Origin: UBA1422 sp963676385
Lineage (GTDB): Bacteria > Bacillota > Clostridia > Peptostreptococcales > Anaerovoracaceae
Direction of reading: 5' to 3'
DNA length: 64,000 bases
Assembly: GCA_963676385.2 (NCBI GenBank)
Contig: CAXXMM010000014.1
Location: forward strand, 124,001 to 188,000
The notes under the pieces were generated by a model. The model saw only the letters and a list, made by a program, of their open reading frames with translations. It searched no databases and was not told the origin of the DNA. Of the stretch, positions 44,296 through 53,251 are shown in pieces (positions within the stretch are counted from its first letter, which is position 1; the number at the start of each line of letters is the position of its first letter). The position numbers and the translations under genes are program-made.

Positions 44296-46977
44296 TTATT
44301 TTACCAGTACGGATTGTACAGAACTGTATGCACCGTAATAGGTTACTCCATCAATGATTTTGTAGGCTCTTACTTTGAAGTAAGTGGTATCTTTGCTTGT
44401 AAGTCCCGTAATTTGGGTTGTTACATTGCTTGCGCCTTTCACCTTCAAATGCTTTGAAGCTGTGAAAGCATTGCTGGTGGAATAGACAATATCATATCCG
44501 GTGGCATTGCTAAATTTCTTGGCAGTCAAAGTTGCAACGCCACTCTTTAAGCTAACAAGTTTCGTAATGGAAGTGCCTGCCGCATAGCGATAGGATACGT
44601 TGGAATATGCGCCAATATAAGTTTTCCCAGCGACAGTAGCCAGTGGTCGGACTTTCATTGCATAGGTATGCCCTGAAACAAGGGATTTGAACGCTTTGCT
44701 GATATTGGATGTTTTATAAGTAGTTGTCGTACCGTTATTTGTCAAAGCCACTTCATAAGAAACGGTTTTGCCGGTAGCGGTGACTTTGCTCCATGCTCCG
44801 GTCAACGTCATTTTGCTTATGCTTAATGATGTTTTCAGAGTTGTAGAATTAGCCAAACGATAGGTGGTATCACTCCAATCGCCGTAGTATTTGGTTCCGC
44901 TGATTTCAATACAGGGGCGCACTCTATATTCAAAAGTTTGACCCTTTATCATGGGGAATACCTTACTATTTGTGGTTGCTGTGGTGGTTTTCCAGTCAGC
45001 ACTGTACTTGGTCTTGTATTGGATTTGGTAACTGCTGGCCAGTGCGATGGCGTTCCAGGAGACAGTGGTGGTCATGTTTTTCATAGAAACTTTTGAGGAC
45101 AATCCGGTTACGGTACCCAAAGCAACTTTGGCTAAGGTATATGAAGAATCCTCTTGTTGCTTGAAGTAATATACCATGTTGTCAGTATAATCACAAACTG
45201 CCACATCATATATGTTTCCTTGGGAAGCCAAATACGCATCCGAGAAATTAATGATGTAATTCTCATGGGATTGAACACATCCGGGATATCCGGAGATATC
45301 AATAGGAATACCTGTGCCTACCGCGGCAGGGGTATTTGAATAAGGTCCATCCATGTAGAAGTTGAAGGCGTCTGCCTTCACCAAGGCGGCTAGTACTCCC
45401 GTGCCATCACCCAAAGCCTCTGTCTTGTTAAGTCCAAAAAGACCTGTGGCCATCTCATTCTTTGATACAGAGGCATAGGTTGAACTGGTATAGCCGGCCA
45501 TATAAAGATCCGGATAGAAGAAGAGAATGACTTCCGCTGGAATGGAAGACTCTACGTCAGTAATACCCAAGGCAGCTAATTCCGCTTGTTTCTCCGGATA
45601 TAAATCTGTTGGTGTGGCAGGATGTCCTTTGTAATAGTAAACGTAATCATCTCCGTATTGCATCATCAAGAATTTAGCATAGGCGGAGAAGGTTCCCCAA
45701 GTGGGTTCTGTGTTGACTCTGGACCCCAAAATCATCATAACTTTTTTGCCCTCTTTTTCGGCTTGGGCAAACATTTGATCATTGAAATTGTAGAGTGTCT
45801 TGAAGGTTGCTTTCTCGGTATCCGTCAATGCATTTAGCATGTTAGTAATATTTTGTGCCACTACCTTGGAAGAGTTAATAATATAAGTGGAGCGGAAAGT
45901 ACCAGTATCCGCAACAAAAGTATCGGATTTTCTTGCCACCCACCAGGTTGCATTGGCATCCTCATTGGCGACAACTACCGCATAGTTGCTGCTTCCATAG
46001 TAAGGGACAACAGAACTGTCTAGGGTATAGGTTTTATGTTCATAGGCGTAAGCCTTGGCTGCTGCCCAGCCTGCTGCCATTTCATTGTATTTGGCTTGAG
46101 GGTCGGCCACATTAAAGGTTCTGTTATAACCGCCATAAGAACCTGCCCCATCAGACAACAAAAGCACATCATAATTTGCTTCCGGAATACCATTGGCACA
46201 CATTAGCTGAAGAATGTACTTTTCATAGGCGTCATTAATATACAAATGGAATTTTGCATTGGGATTGGCGGCGTATAGACTTTTTACGTAATCCTTGAAT
46301 TTTGCCACCTTGTTTTCAAAACTGGTTTGGGTCTCTACCTGAGACTTTGTCAGGTTGGGTTGCCAGTAGACGTTCTCCGGAAGCTGATCCCAATTGTAAG
46401 CTTTCGGTCGTTGCAGAGAGACAAAAGTAGGAATTGGATCCCCATTGGTGTTAGTATTAATATTTTGCAACTGTAAGGTAAAATACAGAACTGGGAAAGT
46501 TGCCACCAAAGGTGCAATGTTGTATTCGTCCGCAACAACATCCACACGGGTGGTCACTGTCTTTGCAACAGTTGTACCTTTATAATAAGTAATTTTTGTA
46601 GTGAAATTCCCGTAATTAGGGAAATCCATGGTGAATGAATAATTTCTAAGTAGAGAAATGACTTTTGTAACGGATGTTTGTTGGGTTACATTTCCGTCAT
46701 AGGTCATGGTTGCATCCACTTTCACTTTGGTAATACCACTTAGCGCCAAAGCTGTATGATTGGGAAATTGGACGGTTACTCCGGTATAATTGGACTCTTT
46801 TTGTGTCAACAAAGCCTGATAATTACCGGTGCCGGCAGTAAAAGTTTTTAAAGTTGCACTGGTAGAGTCTGATGATGATATGCTGTTACCGGTGGACGCA
46901 ACGGCAGTCGATGGAAGCGCCACCGCCACCACCATTATCATCGCTAACATTAACGATAGAATTTTACTCGTTTTCAT
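44296..46977 (-). CDS. Secreted GT80 sialyltransferase-like protein with fibronectin III-like repeats
   Basis: 893 residues. Signal peptide 1-27 (basic MKTSK, long hydrophobic stretch, AVA cleavage). A beta-rich region follows (about 45-150). Residues about 160-640 resemble bacterial sialyltransferases of family GT80 (Pasteurella PmST1): Asp276 in LLSDGAGS, His452 in YKGHP, Glu482 in IPAEV and Ser498-Ser499 in TSSTY match the catalytic or CMP-binding Asp141, His311, Glu338 and Ser355-356 in order and nearly in spacing. The C-terminus (about 640-893) holds three fibronectin III-like repeats, each ending in a Y-x-G-(D/A)-(W/Y)-S motif. Start ATG 46977 has AAAGGAG upstream; a GTG at 47001 is rejected. 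Export of a sugar-nucleotide enzyme is odd, though Photobacterium GT80 enzymes also carry signal peptides and Ig-like domains. Confidence 0.75.
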   Translation of the reverse strand: MKTSKILSLMLAMIMVVAVALPSTAVASTGNSISSSDSTSATLKTFTAGTGNYQALLTQKESNYTGVTVQFPNHTALALSGITKVKVDATMTYDGNVTQQTSVTKVISLLRNYSFTMDFPNYGNFTTKITYYKGTTVAKTVTTRVDVVADEYNIAPLVATFPVLYFTLQLQNINTNTNGDPIPTFVSLQRPKAYNWDQLPENVYWQPNLTKSQVETQTSFENKVAKFKDYVKSLYAANPNAKFHLYINDAYEKYILQLMCANGIPEANYDVLLLSDGAGSYGGYNRTFNVADPQAKYNEMAAGWAAAKAYAYEHKTYTLDSSVVPYYGSSNYAVVVANEDANATWWVARKSDTFVADTGTFRSTYIINSSKVVAQNITNMLNALTDTEKATFKTLYNFNDQMFAQAEKEGKKVMMILGSRVNTEPTWGTFSAYAKFLMMQYGDDYVYYYKGHPATPTDLYPEKQAELAALGITDVESSIPAEVILFFYPDLYMAGYTSSTYASVSKNEMATGLFGLNKTEALGDGTGVLAALVKADAFNFYMDGPYSNTPAAVGTGIPIDISGYPGCVQSHENYIINFSDAYLASQGNIYDVAVCDYTDNMVYYFKQQEDSSYTLAKVALGTVTGLSSKVSMKNMTTTVSWNAIALASSYQIQYKTKYSADWKTTTATTNSKVFPMIKGQTFEYRVRPCIEISGTKYYGDWSDTTYRLANSTTLKTSLSISKMTLTGAWSKVTATGKTVSYEVALTNNGTTTTYKTSNISKAFKSLVSGHTYAMKVRPLATVAGKTYIGAYSNVSYRYAAGTSITKLVSLKSGVATLTAKKFSNATGYDIVYSTSNAFTASKHLKVKGASNVTTQITGLTSKDTTYFKVRAYKIIDGVTYYGAYSSVQSVLVK

Positions 46978-47020
46978 TCTAGAACTCTCCTTTCGTTCCA
47001 CAATAATTTAGACCTTAAAA

Positions 47021-47047
47021 CCACAATCTAACTAGTTAAGATTGTGG
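47021..47047. promoter_or_regulatory. 27-bp dyad upstream of the secreted GT80-like gene
   Basis: CCACAATCT (47021-47029) and AGATTGTGG (47039-47047) around AACTAGTTA, which is itself nearly symmetric. It lies in the expected 5' leader of the minus-strand gene and could be an operator or an RNA hairpin. Confidence 0.45.
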
Positions 47048-47063
47048 ATACATACCCCACATC

Positions 47064-47092
47064 AGTTTAATCCGTACCCCTATAAATGTCAA
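47064..47092 (-). promoter_or_regulatory. Promoter of the secreted GT80-like gene
   Basis: On the minus strand, perfect TTGACA (complement of 47087-47092), 17 bases, TAAACT (complement of 47064-47069), about 87 bases before the start codon. Divergent from the pnp promoter. Confidence 0.6.
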
Positions 47093-47158
47093 ATATTGAT
47101 AACCTGAAAAGAAACTGAAAATTAAAAATTCACAAAAGCAACATGAAAGCGTGTTTTT

Positions 47159-47187
47159 TTGCCCCAAAAGGGTATTTGTGGTATAAT
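47159..47187 (+). promoter_or_regulatory. Promoter of pnp
   Basis: TTGCCC (47159-47164), 17 bases, perfect TATAAT (47182-47187). The interval 46978-47292 between the divergent genes holds both promoters, the dyad and the pnp leader, and no gene. Confidence 0.7.
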
Positions 47188-47292
47188 GCAACGTAATGCA
47201 AAAAGCAAGTTACAAATTATTTAAAAAGAAAGTCAAAAAACCATAAATTCCAATGGTTGTGTTGGCAAATTAACAGGAGGTAGTTGTTAATT

Positions 47293-49389
47293 ATGAGGTA
47301 TGAAGATTATCAGACATTTCGAACTGCAGTGGGTGGTAAACTGCTGGAACTGGAAATTGGCAAAGTATGTGAACAGGCCAACGGACAGGTCATGGTAAAA
47401 TACGGGGATACTGTAGTGAATGTGACGGCAGTCATGAACAAATCACCCAGACCGGATATCGATTTTTTTCCACTGAGTTGTGATTATGAAGAAAGAATGT
47501 ATGCAGCCGGGAAAATCCCCGGGGGCTTTATAAAAAGGGAAGGGCGCCCCAGCGAAAAAGCGATTTTGAATTCCAGATTGATGGATCGACCGTTAAGACC
47601 TCTTTTCCCAAAGGGATTTTATAATGATGTGCAGGTGGTTGCAACTGTAATGTGCATGGATAATGATGCACCCTCTGAAATAGCAGCCATGATTGGATCC
47701 TCTGTTGCTCTTTCCATTTCGGATATTCCTTGGGATGGTCCGACCGGATCGGTATTAATTGGCCGAGTCAACGGTGAATTTGTGGTGAATCCCACCTCAG
47801 CTGAACGAGAGGCCAGCGATCTTCATATGGTAGTTGCCGGAACCAAAGAAGCGATTATGATGGTAGAAGCAGGTGCCAGCGAGGTTCCTGAATCCGACGT
47901 GCTGGAAGGCATTTTGTTTGCCCATGAAGAAATCAAAAAGATCGTGACGTTTATCGAAGAGATTGTCGCCGTCATTGGTAAACCAAAAAAAGAAATTGTA
48001 TTATATAAGGCACCGGAAGAACTGGAAGCAGAAGTACGGGAATTTGCCGTATCCAAAATGCGTGCGGCGGTTCAGACCGTTGAAAAACAAGAAAGACTGG
48101 ACAATATGGATGCCGTTGAAGTTGAAACTCAAGAATACTTCGCAGAAAAGTATCCGGATAACGCCAAGGACATTGGCAATGTATTATATGCCATTACAAA
48201 AGAACAAGTTCGTGGCTTGATTTTGGATGATGGGATTCGACCTGATAATCGGAAACATGACGAAATCAGACCCATCTGGGTAGAAACCGGTGTGTTGCCA
48301 AGATGTCATGGTACCGGTTTGTTTAAAAGAGGGCAGACCCAAGCCTTGTCGGTTGTTACGTTAGGGCCGGTTGGCGAAGGCCAGCGGTTGGATGGCATTT
48401 CAGAAGAAACTGACAAAAGATATATGCATCATTACAATTTTCCCGCTTATTCAGTGGGAGAGGCAAGACCTATCAGAAGCCCGGGCAGAAGAGAAATCGG
48501 CCATGGGGCGCTGGCAGAAAGAGCATTGATTCCTGTATTGCCGGATGTGGAAGATTTCCCATACGCTATTCGGGTGGTATCTGAGATTCTTTCTTCCAAT
48601 GGTTCTACTTCTCAGGCATCCGTCTGCGGAAGCACCTTGGCGTTAATGGATGCAGGCGTGCCTATTAAACGGCCGGTTGCGGGAATCGCCATGGGTTTGA
48701 TTGAGCGAGTTGAACCGGATGGATCCAGCAAGATGGCAATCTTGTCGGATATTCAAGGAATGGAAGACTTCCTTGGAGATATGGACTTTAAAGTGGCAGG
48801 GACGGAAGTCGGTGTCACTGCCATTCAGATGGATATTAAAGTACACGGTCTTTCCAGACAAGTGTTGGAAGATGCCTTAAAACAGGCTCACGATGGCAGA
48901 ATGCATATCTTAAAGGAAATGCTTAGTGAAATTGCCGCGCCTAGATCGGAAATGTCACCGTATGCGCCGAGAATTATTTCCATGATGATTCATCCGGATA
49001 AGATTCGAACGGTGATTGGACCAGGAGGAAAGACGATTAATGGGATTATTGATCGAACCGGTGTTAAAATTGATATTGATGACACAGGTCTAGTATACAT
49101 TGCCGCGCCTGATATGGCCGCCGCTGAAGCAGGACTAAAAGAAATCAACTTATTGGTAAAAGACGTGGAAGTTGGTGAAACTTACATGGGTAAAGTGGTT
49201 CGAATTATGAACTTTGGCGCTTTCATCGAAATCCTTCCGGGCAAGGATGGACTGCTTCATATTTCCAAGATGTCCAGACAACGGGTTGAAAAAGTAGAAG
49301 ACGTAATGAATATCGGAGATGAAGTGGAAGTCAAGGTCAATGAAATCGACAGCCAGGGTAGGATTAACCTGAGCCGTGCAGACCTGTAA
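47293..49389 (+). CDS. pnp: Polyribonucleotide nucleotidyltransferase (PNPase)
   Basis: 698 residues. Two RNase PH domains (PGGFIKREGRPSEKAILNSRLMDRPLRPLFP-type block in the first, ARPIRSPGRREIGHGALAERAL in the second), the KH domain (RTVIGPGGKTINGI) and an S1 domain at the end (VRIMNFGAFIEILPG). 3'-5' phosphorolytic exonuclease and degradosome component. AGGAGG is 12 bases before ATG 47293. Followed after two bases by a small metalloprotease gene. Confidence 0.97.
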   Translation: MRYEDYQTFRTAVGGKLLELEIGKVCEQANGQVMVKYGDTVVNVTAVMNKSPRPDIDFFPLSCDYEERMYAAGKIPGGFIKREGRPSEKAILNSRLMDRPLRPLFPKGFYNDVQVVATVMCMDNDAPSEIAAMIGSSVALSISDIPWDGPTGSVLIGRVNGEFVVNPTSAEREASDLHMVVAGTKEAIMMVEAGASEVPESDVLEGILFAHEEIKKIVTFIEEIVAVIGKPKKEIVLYKAPEELEAEVREFAVSKMRAAVQTVEKQERLDNMDAVEVETQEYFAEKYPDNAKDIGNVLYAITKEQVRGLILDDGIRPDNRKHDEIRPIWVETGVLPRCHGTGLFKRGQTQALSVVTLGPVGEGQRLDGISEETDKRYMHHYNFPAYSVGEARPIRSPGRREIGHGALAERALIPVLPDVEDFPYAIRVVSEILSSNGSTSQASVCGSTLALMDAGVPIKRPVAGIAMGLIERVEPDGSSKMAILSDIQGMEDFLGDMDFKVAGTEVGVTAIQMDIKVHGLSRQVLEDALKQAHDGRMHILKEMLSEIAAPRSEMSPYAPRIISMMIHPDKIRTVIGPGGKTINGIIDRTGVKIDIDDTGLVYIAAPDMAAAEAGLKEINLLVKDVEVGETYMGKVVRIMNFGAFIEILPGKDGLLHISKMSRQRVEKVEDVMNIGDEVEVKVNEIDSQGRINLSRADL

Positions 49390-49391
49390 CC

Positions 49392-49763
49392 ATGATTACC
49401 ATTGATGATGCCCAGATTATGTTGGACGAAATTGCGGAAGAACTTCCCAAAGAATTCTACAATGAACTGAATGGTGGGATTCTTCTCCTACCCAATGTGA
49501 AGTATAGCGAATACGCCCGGCAAAGTGATTTGTACATCATGGGTGAATATGTTCGACACCATGTGATGGGCAGATTAATCTACATCTACTTTGGATCTTT
49601 TCAGCGAGTTTATGGGCATTTAAGCCCCGCGGCCTTTAAAGATCAGTTGCGGGAAACCTTGCTTCATGAGTTTACCCATCATCTAGAGTCTTTGGCCGGG
49701 GAGACCGGGCTTGAAAAGAAGGATGAGGATTCATTGGAGAAATATCTGCGACGAAGTAAATAG
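49392..49763 (+). CDS. Small zincin-like metallopeptidase family protein
   Basis: 123 residues of the PF06262-type zincin family. Zinc-binding helix HEFTHHLE at about residue 96 (HExxH); the N-terminal part LDEIAEELPKEFYNELNGGI fits the family. Cytoplasmic, substrate unknown. Probably co-transcribed with pnp (2-base gap). Confidence 0.83.
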   Translation: MITIDDAQIMLDEIAEELPKEFYNELNGGILLLPNVKYSEYARQSDLYIMGEYVRHHVMGRLIYIYFGSFQRVYGHLSPAAFKDQLRETLLHEFTHHLESLAGETGLEKKDEDSLEKYLRRSK

Positions 49764-49788
49764 TCGCGGACCATACAACCAGAACCTT

Positions 49789-49818
49789 AAGAAAGCCTTG
49801 ACATTTCAAGGCTTTCTT
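49789..49818 (+). terminator. Terminator of pnp operon, overlapping the ileS promoter
   Basis: A perfect 12-bp stem, AAGAAAGCCTTG (49789-49800) and CAAGGCTTTCTT (49807-49818), with a 6-base loop and T-rich 3' arm. The -35 of the next promoter is contained in it. Confidence 0.65.
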
Positions 49819-49826
49819 TATACAAT
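49798..49826 (+). promoter_or_regulatory. Promoter of T-box/ileS
   Basis: Perfect TTGACA (49798-49803), 17 bases, TACAAT (49821-49826). The -35 spans the 5' arm and loop of the upstream terminator. Confidence 0.75.
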
Positions 49827-49849
49827 GACACAGTACAGCATATCAAAAG

Positions 49850-50082
49850 TACACATAAAAAAGTTCATAGGCAAGGAGCGTTGAAGAAACCGTCCTTCCG
49901 GGTAAGACCCTTACAGAGAGACAATCGTTTGCTGAGAGATTGTTGGTGAGACGGAAAGGAAAATCAGTTTGGAGCTTCATCACAAAGAAGAGGCGGCTCG
50001 TGGGGAAACGAGAGCGCAACTAGGGTGGTACCGCGGTTAAAAGATCGTCCCTAATCATTTTCAATTTGATTAGGGACTTTTT
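49850..50082 (+). promoter_or_regulatory. T-box riboswitch (isoleucine) with terminator, controlling ileS
   Basis: The T-box sequence AGGGTGGTACCGCGG is at 50022-50036. An AGAGA motif of stem I lies near 49916-49920. The codon ATC at 49979-49981 (context TTC-ATC-A) is the probable specifier for Ile, consistent with ileS downstream. The terminator has arms GTCCCTAATCA (50047-50057) and TGATTAGGGAC (50067-50077) followed by five T. Uncharged tRNA-Ile would stabilise the antiterminator and permit ileS transcription. Confidence 0.93.
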
Positions 50083-50149
50083 AATTTTATGATGGCCAAT
50101 GATATGGGCCATCTCAGAATCCATAGAGGAAAGGAATAATAGAAAGAAA

Positions 50150-53100
50150 ATGTTTAAAAACCTATCAGAAAAGCCCATTGCAGAGGTGCAAAAAGACCAG
50201 ATAAAACTTTGGGAAGAGGAAAATCTCTTGGGGAAATGTGTTTCCACACGGGAAGGTATGCCTCCCTTTGTTTTTTACGAAGGGCCACCAACGGCAAATG
50301 GCAAACCTGGTATTCATCATGTGATGGCAAGAACCCTCAAGGATTCTGTTTGCAGGTATTGGACCATGAAAGGTTATGAAGTTCACCGAAAGGCCGGATG
50401 GGATACCCATGGCCTTCCTGTTGAAATTGAAGTGGAAAAGCAACTGGGAATGAGCGGCAAACAGGACATTGAAAAGTATGGGATTGCGGAGTTTAATGAA
50501 AAATGTAAGGAGTCGGTTTTTACCTATTACAGTCAATGGGAAGAGATGACCAAAAGGATGGGGTATTTAATTGATTTGGATCATCCTTATATCACATTGG
50601 AAAATGACTACATTGAAAGCAACTGGTGGTTGCAAAAAGAATTTTTTAATGCAGGACTGATTTATGAGGGTCATAAGATTTTGCCGTATTGCCCCCGATG
50701 TGGCACTGGATTGGCTTCCCATGAAGTCGCTCAGGGGTACAAAGAAGTTCAAACCTTAACTTTGGTGGCCAAATTTAAGAGAAAAGACGCAGAAGAGTAC
50801 TTTTTGGCATGGACCACGACTCCGTGGACATTGGCTTCCAATGTGGCGCTGACAGTAGGAGAGAACATTGATTACCTGAAAGTCAAAATGATTCAAGGGT
50901 TAGAGGAAGGAAATGTATTTTATGTAGCCAAAGCCCTTGCCGACAAAGTTCTGGGGACAGGAAACTATGAAGTGTTGGAACAGATGAAGGGCAAGGAGCT
51001 GGAATATATTGAATATGAACAACTGATGCCCTTTGTTCAAGTGGATAAAAAAGCATTTTTTGTCACCTGCGGTGATTACGTTACCATTGAAGATGGAACG
51101 GGAATTGTCCATACGGCGCCGGCTTTTGGCGAAGATGACTATCAGACAGGCAGAAGATATAACTTGCCGGTTCCCAATCCTGTGGATGAAGAGGGAAACT
51201 ATACAGAAACTCCATGGAAAGGCAGATTTGTTATGGAAGAAGGCCTGGATGTGGAGATTCTAAAGTATCTGGCCGAGAATGGGAAACTGTTTTCTAAGGA
51301 AAAAATGCTTCACAATTATCCCCACTGTTGGCGTTGCGGAACCGCTTTAATCTATTATGCCAAGCCCAGTTGGTATATTGAAATGACTAAACTTCGGAAT
51401 CAGTTGGTGGCCAATAACAAGGAAGTTCATTGGTTCCCTGATTTTGTAGGAGAAAAAAGATTCGGAAACTGGCTGGAAGATGTGAAAGATTGGGCTATTT
51501 CCCGAAACCGATACTGGGGAACCCCCATACCCATTTGGCGGTGTGAGTGCGGTCATACCCATTGTATCGGAAGTATTGCTGAGCTGAAGGAATTGGCCCA
51601 GGAAGACATTTCCGGTGGCATAGAGCTGCACAGACCTTATGTGGATGAGGTTCATTTAACCTGTGAAAAATGCGGTGGCACCATGACTCGTATTCCTGAA
51701 GTGATTGACTGCTGGTTTGACAGTGGAGCCATGCCATATGCTCAATGGCATTACCCGTTTGAAAACAAAGAAATCTTTGATAAGGAACTTTTCCCGGCAG
51801 ATTTTATTTGTGAAGGCATTGACCAAACTCGAGGATGGTTTTATTCTTTAATCGCAATTTCAACTTTTATAAAGGGTACATCCCCCTATAGAAACTGTTT
51901 GGTTAATGATTTGATTTTGGACAAAGATGGGAAGAAAATGAGCAAGACCAAGGGAAATACAGTGGATCCCTTTCACTTGTTTGATAAATACGGAGCTGAT
52001 GCCACAAGGTGGTATTTGCTTCATGTTTCTCCCGCATGGTCACCTACCAAGTTTGACGAAGATGGATTAATGGAAACTGCCAGTAAGTTCTTTGGGACTT
52101 TACGAAATGTATATAACTTCTTTGTGCTTTATTCCAATCAGGATAAAATTGACCCCCAGACCTTAACTGTCAGTGAAGATGACCGTCCGGAATTGGACCG
52201 ATGGATTTTATCTAAATACAACAAACTGATTCAAGAAGTTCGGGAAGAAATGGACAGATATGATCACATGAAATCGGTGCGAAAAATCCAAGAGTTTGTC
52301 AATGAAGATTTATCCAACTGGTATATTCGCCGGGCTCGACGCAGGTTCTGGGGGGAAACACTGACGGAAGATAAAAAATCCGTCTATCTGACCACCTATG
52401 AAGTATTAGTTGGCGTCTCTCAACTGATGGCACCTTTTGCGCCCTTCCTGTCAGATGAAATTTACACCAATTTAACTGGAGAGGAATCAGTTCATATTTC
52501 ATTTTTGCCTAATGTGGACGAGAAAAGAATTGACCTGAAGGTGGAAGAACGTATGGATCTGGTACGGGATTTGGTTGGATTGGGACGTGGCGCCAGAGAA
52601 AAAGAACGAATTAAGGTTCGTCAGCCCCTGAATAGTGTGCTAATTGATGGAAAATATGAAAGTTTAATCAGCGACCTAACCCCATTGATTATGGAAGAGT
52701 TGAACATAAAAAATGTGGTTTTTGAAAAAGATTTGGGATCCATGATGGAATACAGCCTGAAGCCGAATTTTAAGGTGGCCGGACCTATTTTGGGGGCAAA
52801 AATCAAAGCCTTCGGTGATGCGCTGGTCAAAGCGGACTCCGCCTTATTCTTCTCAGGAGATGTGGTATCTCTTGAAGTTGCAGGACAGCCGGTAGAAGTG
52901 ACACCGGACATGGTAGACATTAAAATCAGCGCCAGAGAAGGATTTGCTGTAGCCATGGAAAACAATGTGTTTACCATCTTAGACACCACATTAACACCGG
53001 AGTTGATTGATGAAGGCCTGGCCAGAGAATTGGTATCCAAAGTTCAACAGTTGCGAAAACAAAAGAACTTTGAGATGATGGATCGTATTCATATCTTTTT

Positions 53101-53251
53101 GTCGGCTGATGCCGATGTGGCAGCGGCTGTGGAGAAACATCAAAATTACATTATGAAAGAAACCTTGGCAGATAAAGTCTTAACGGCCGGGGTGTTGGAG
53201 ATATTTGACCTCAATGGCCATAAAACCGGTATTGATGTGAAAAAAGTATGA
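50150..53251 (+). CDS. ileS: Isoleucyl-tRNA synthetase, type 2 (IleRS2)
   Basis: 1033 residues. Class I synthetase: the HIGH-equivalent is GIHH at 54-57 (GKPGIHHVMA), KAGWDTHGLPVE follows, an editing domain, then KMSKTKGN (about 595). The C-terminal region lacks the zinc end typical of type 1 enzymes. Overall it reads like the eukaryote-like type 2 IleRS, which is naturally mupirocin resistant, and the motif is GxHH rather than HxGH. Start ATG 50150 with AAAGGAAT upstream; a longer frame to 50099 is rejected. The rlmN start overlaps the stop. Confidence 0.96.
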   Translation: MFKNLSEKPIAEVQKDQIKLWEEENLLGKCVSTREGMPPFVFYEGPPTANGKPGIHHVMARTLKDSVCRYWTMKGYEVHRKAGWDTHGLPVEIEVEKQLGMSGKQDIEKYGIAEFNEKCKESVFTYYSQWEEMTKRMGYLIDLDHPYITLENDYIESNWWLQKEFFNAGLIYEGHKILPYCPRCGTGLASHEVAQGYKEVQTLTLVAKFKRKDAEEYFLAWTTTPWTLASNVALTVGENIDYLKVKMIQGLEEGNVFYVAKALADKVLGTGNYEVLEQMKGKELEYIEYEQLMPFVQVDKKAFFVTCGDYVTIEDGTGIVHTAPAFGEDDYQTGRRYNLPVPNPVDEEGNYTETPWKGRFVMEEGLDVEILKYLAENGKLFSKEKMLHNYPHCWRCGTALIYYAKPSWYIEMTKLRNQLVANNKEVHWFPDFVGEKRFGNWLEDVKDWAISRNRYWGTPIPIWRCECGHTHCIGSIAELKELAQEDISGGIELHRPYVDEVHLTCEKCGGTMTRIPEVIDCWFDSGAMPYAQWHYPFENKEIFDKELFPADFICEGIDQTRGWFYSLIAISTFIKGTSPYRNCLVNDLILDKDGKKMSKTKGNTVDPFHLFDKYGADATRWYLLHVSPAWSPTKFDEDGLMETASKFFGTLRNVYNFFVLYSNQDKIDPQTLTVSEDDRPELDRWILSKYNKLIQEVREEMDRYDHMKSVRKIQEFVNEDLSNWYIRRARRRFWGETLTEDKKSVYLTTYEVLVGVSQLMAPFAPFLSDEIYTNLTGEESVHISFLPNVDEKRIDLKVEERMDLVRDLVGLGRGAREKERIKVRQPLNSVLIDGKYESLISDLTPLIMEELNIKNVVFEKDLGSMMEYSLKPNFKVAGPILGAKIKAFGDALVKADSALFFSGDVVSLEVAGQPVEVTPDMVDIKISAREGFAVAMENNVFTILDTTLTPELIDEGLARELVSKVQQLRKQKNFEMMDRIHIFLSADADVAAAVEKHQNYIMKETLADKVLTAGVLEIFDLNGHKTGIDVKKV

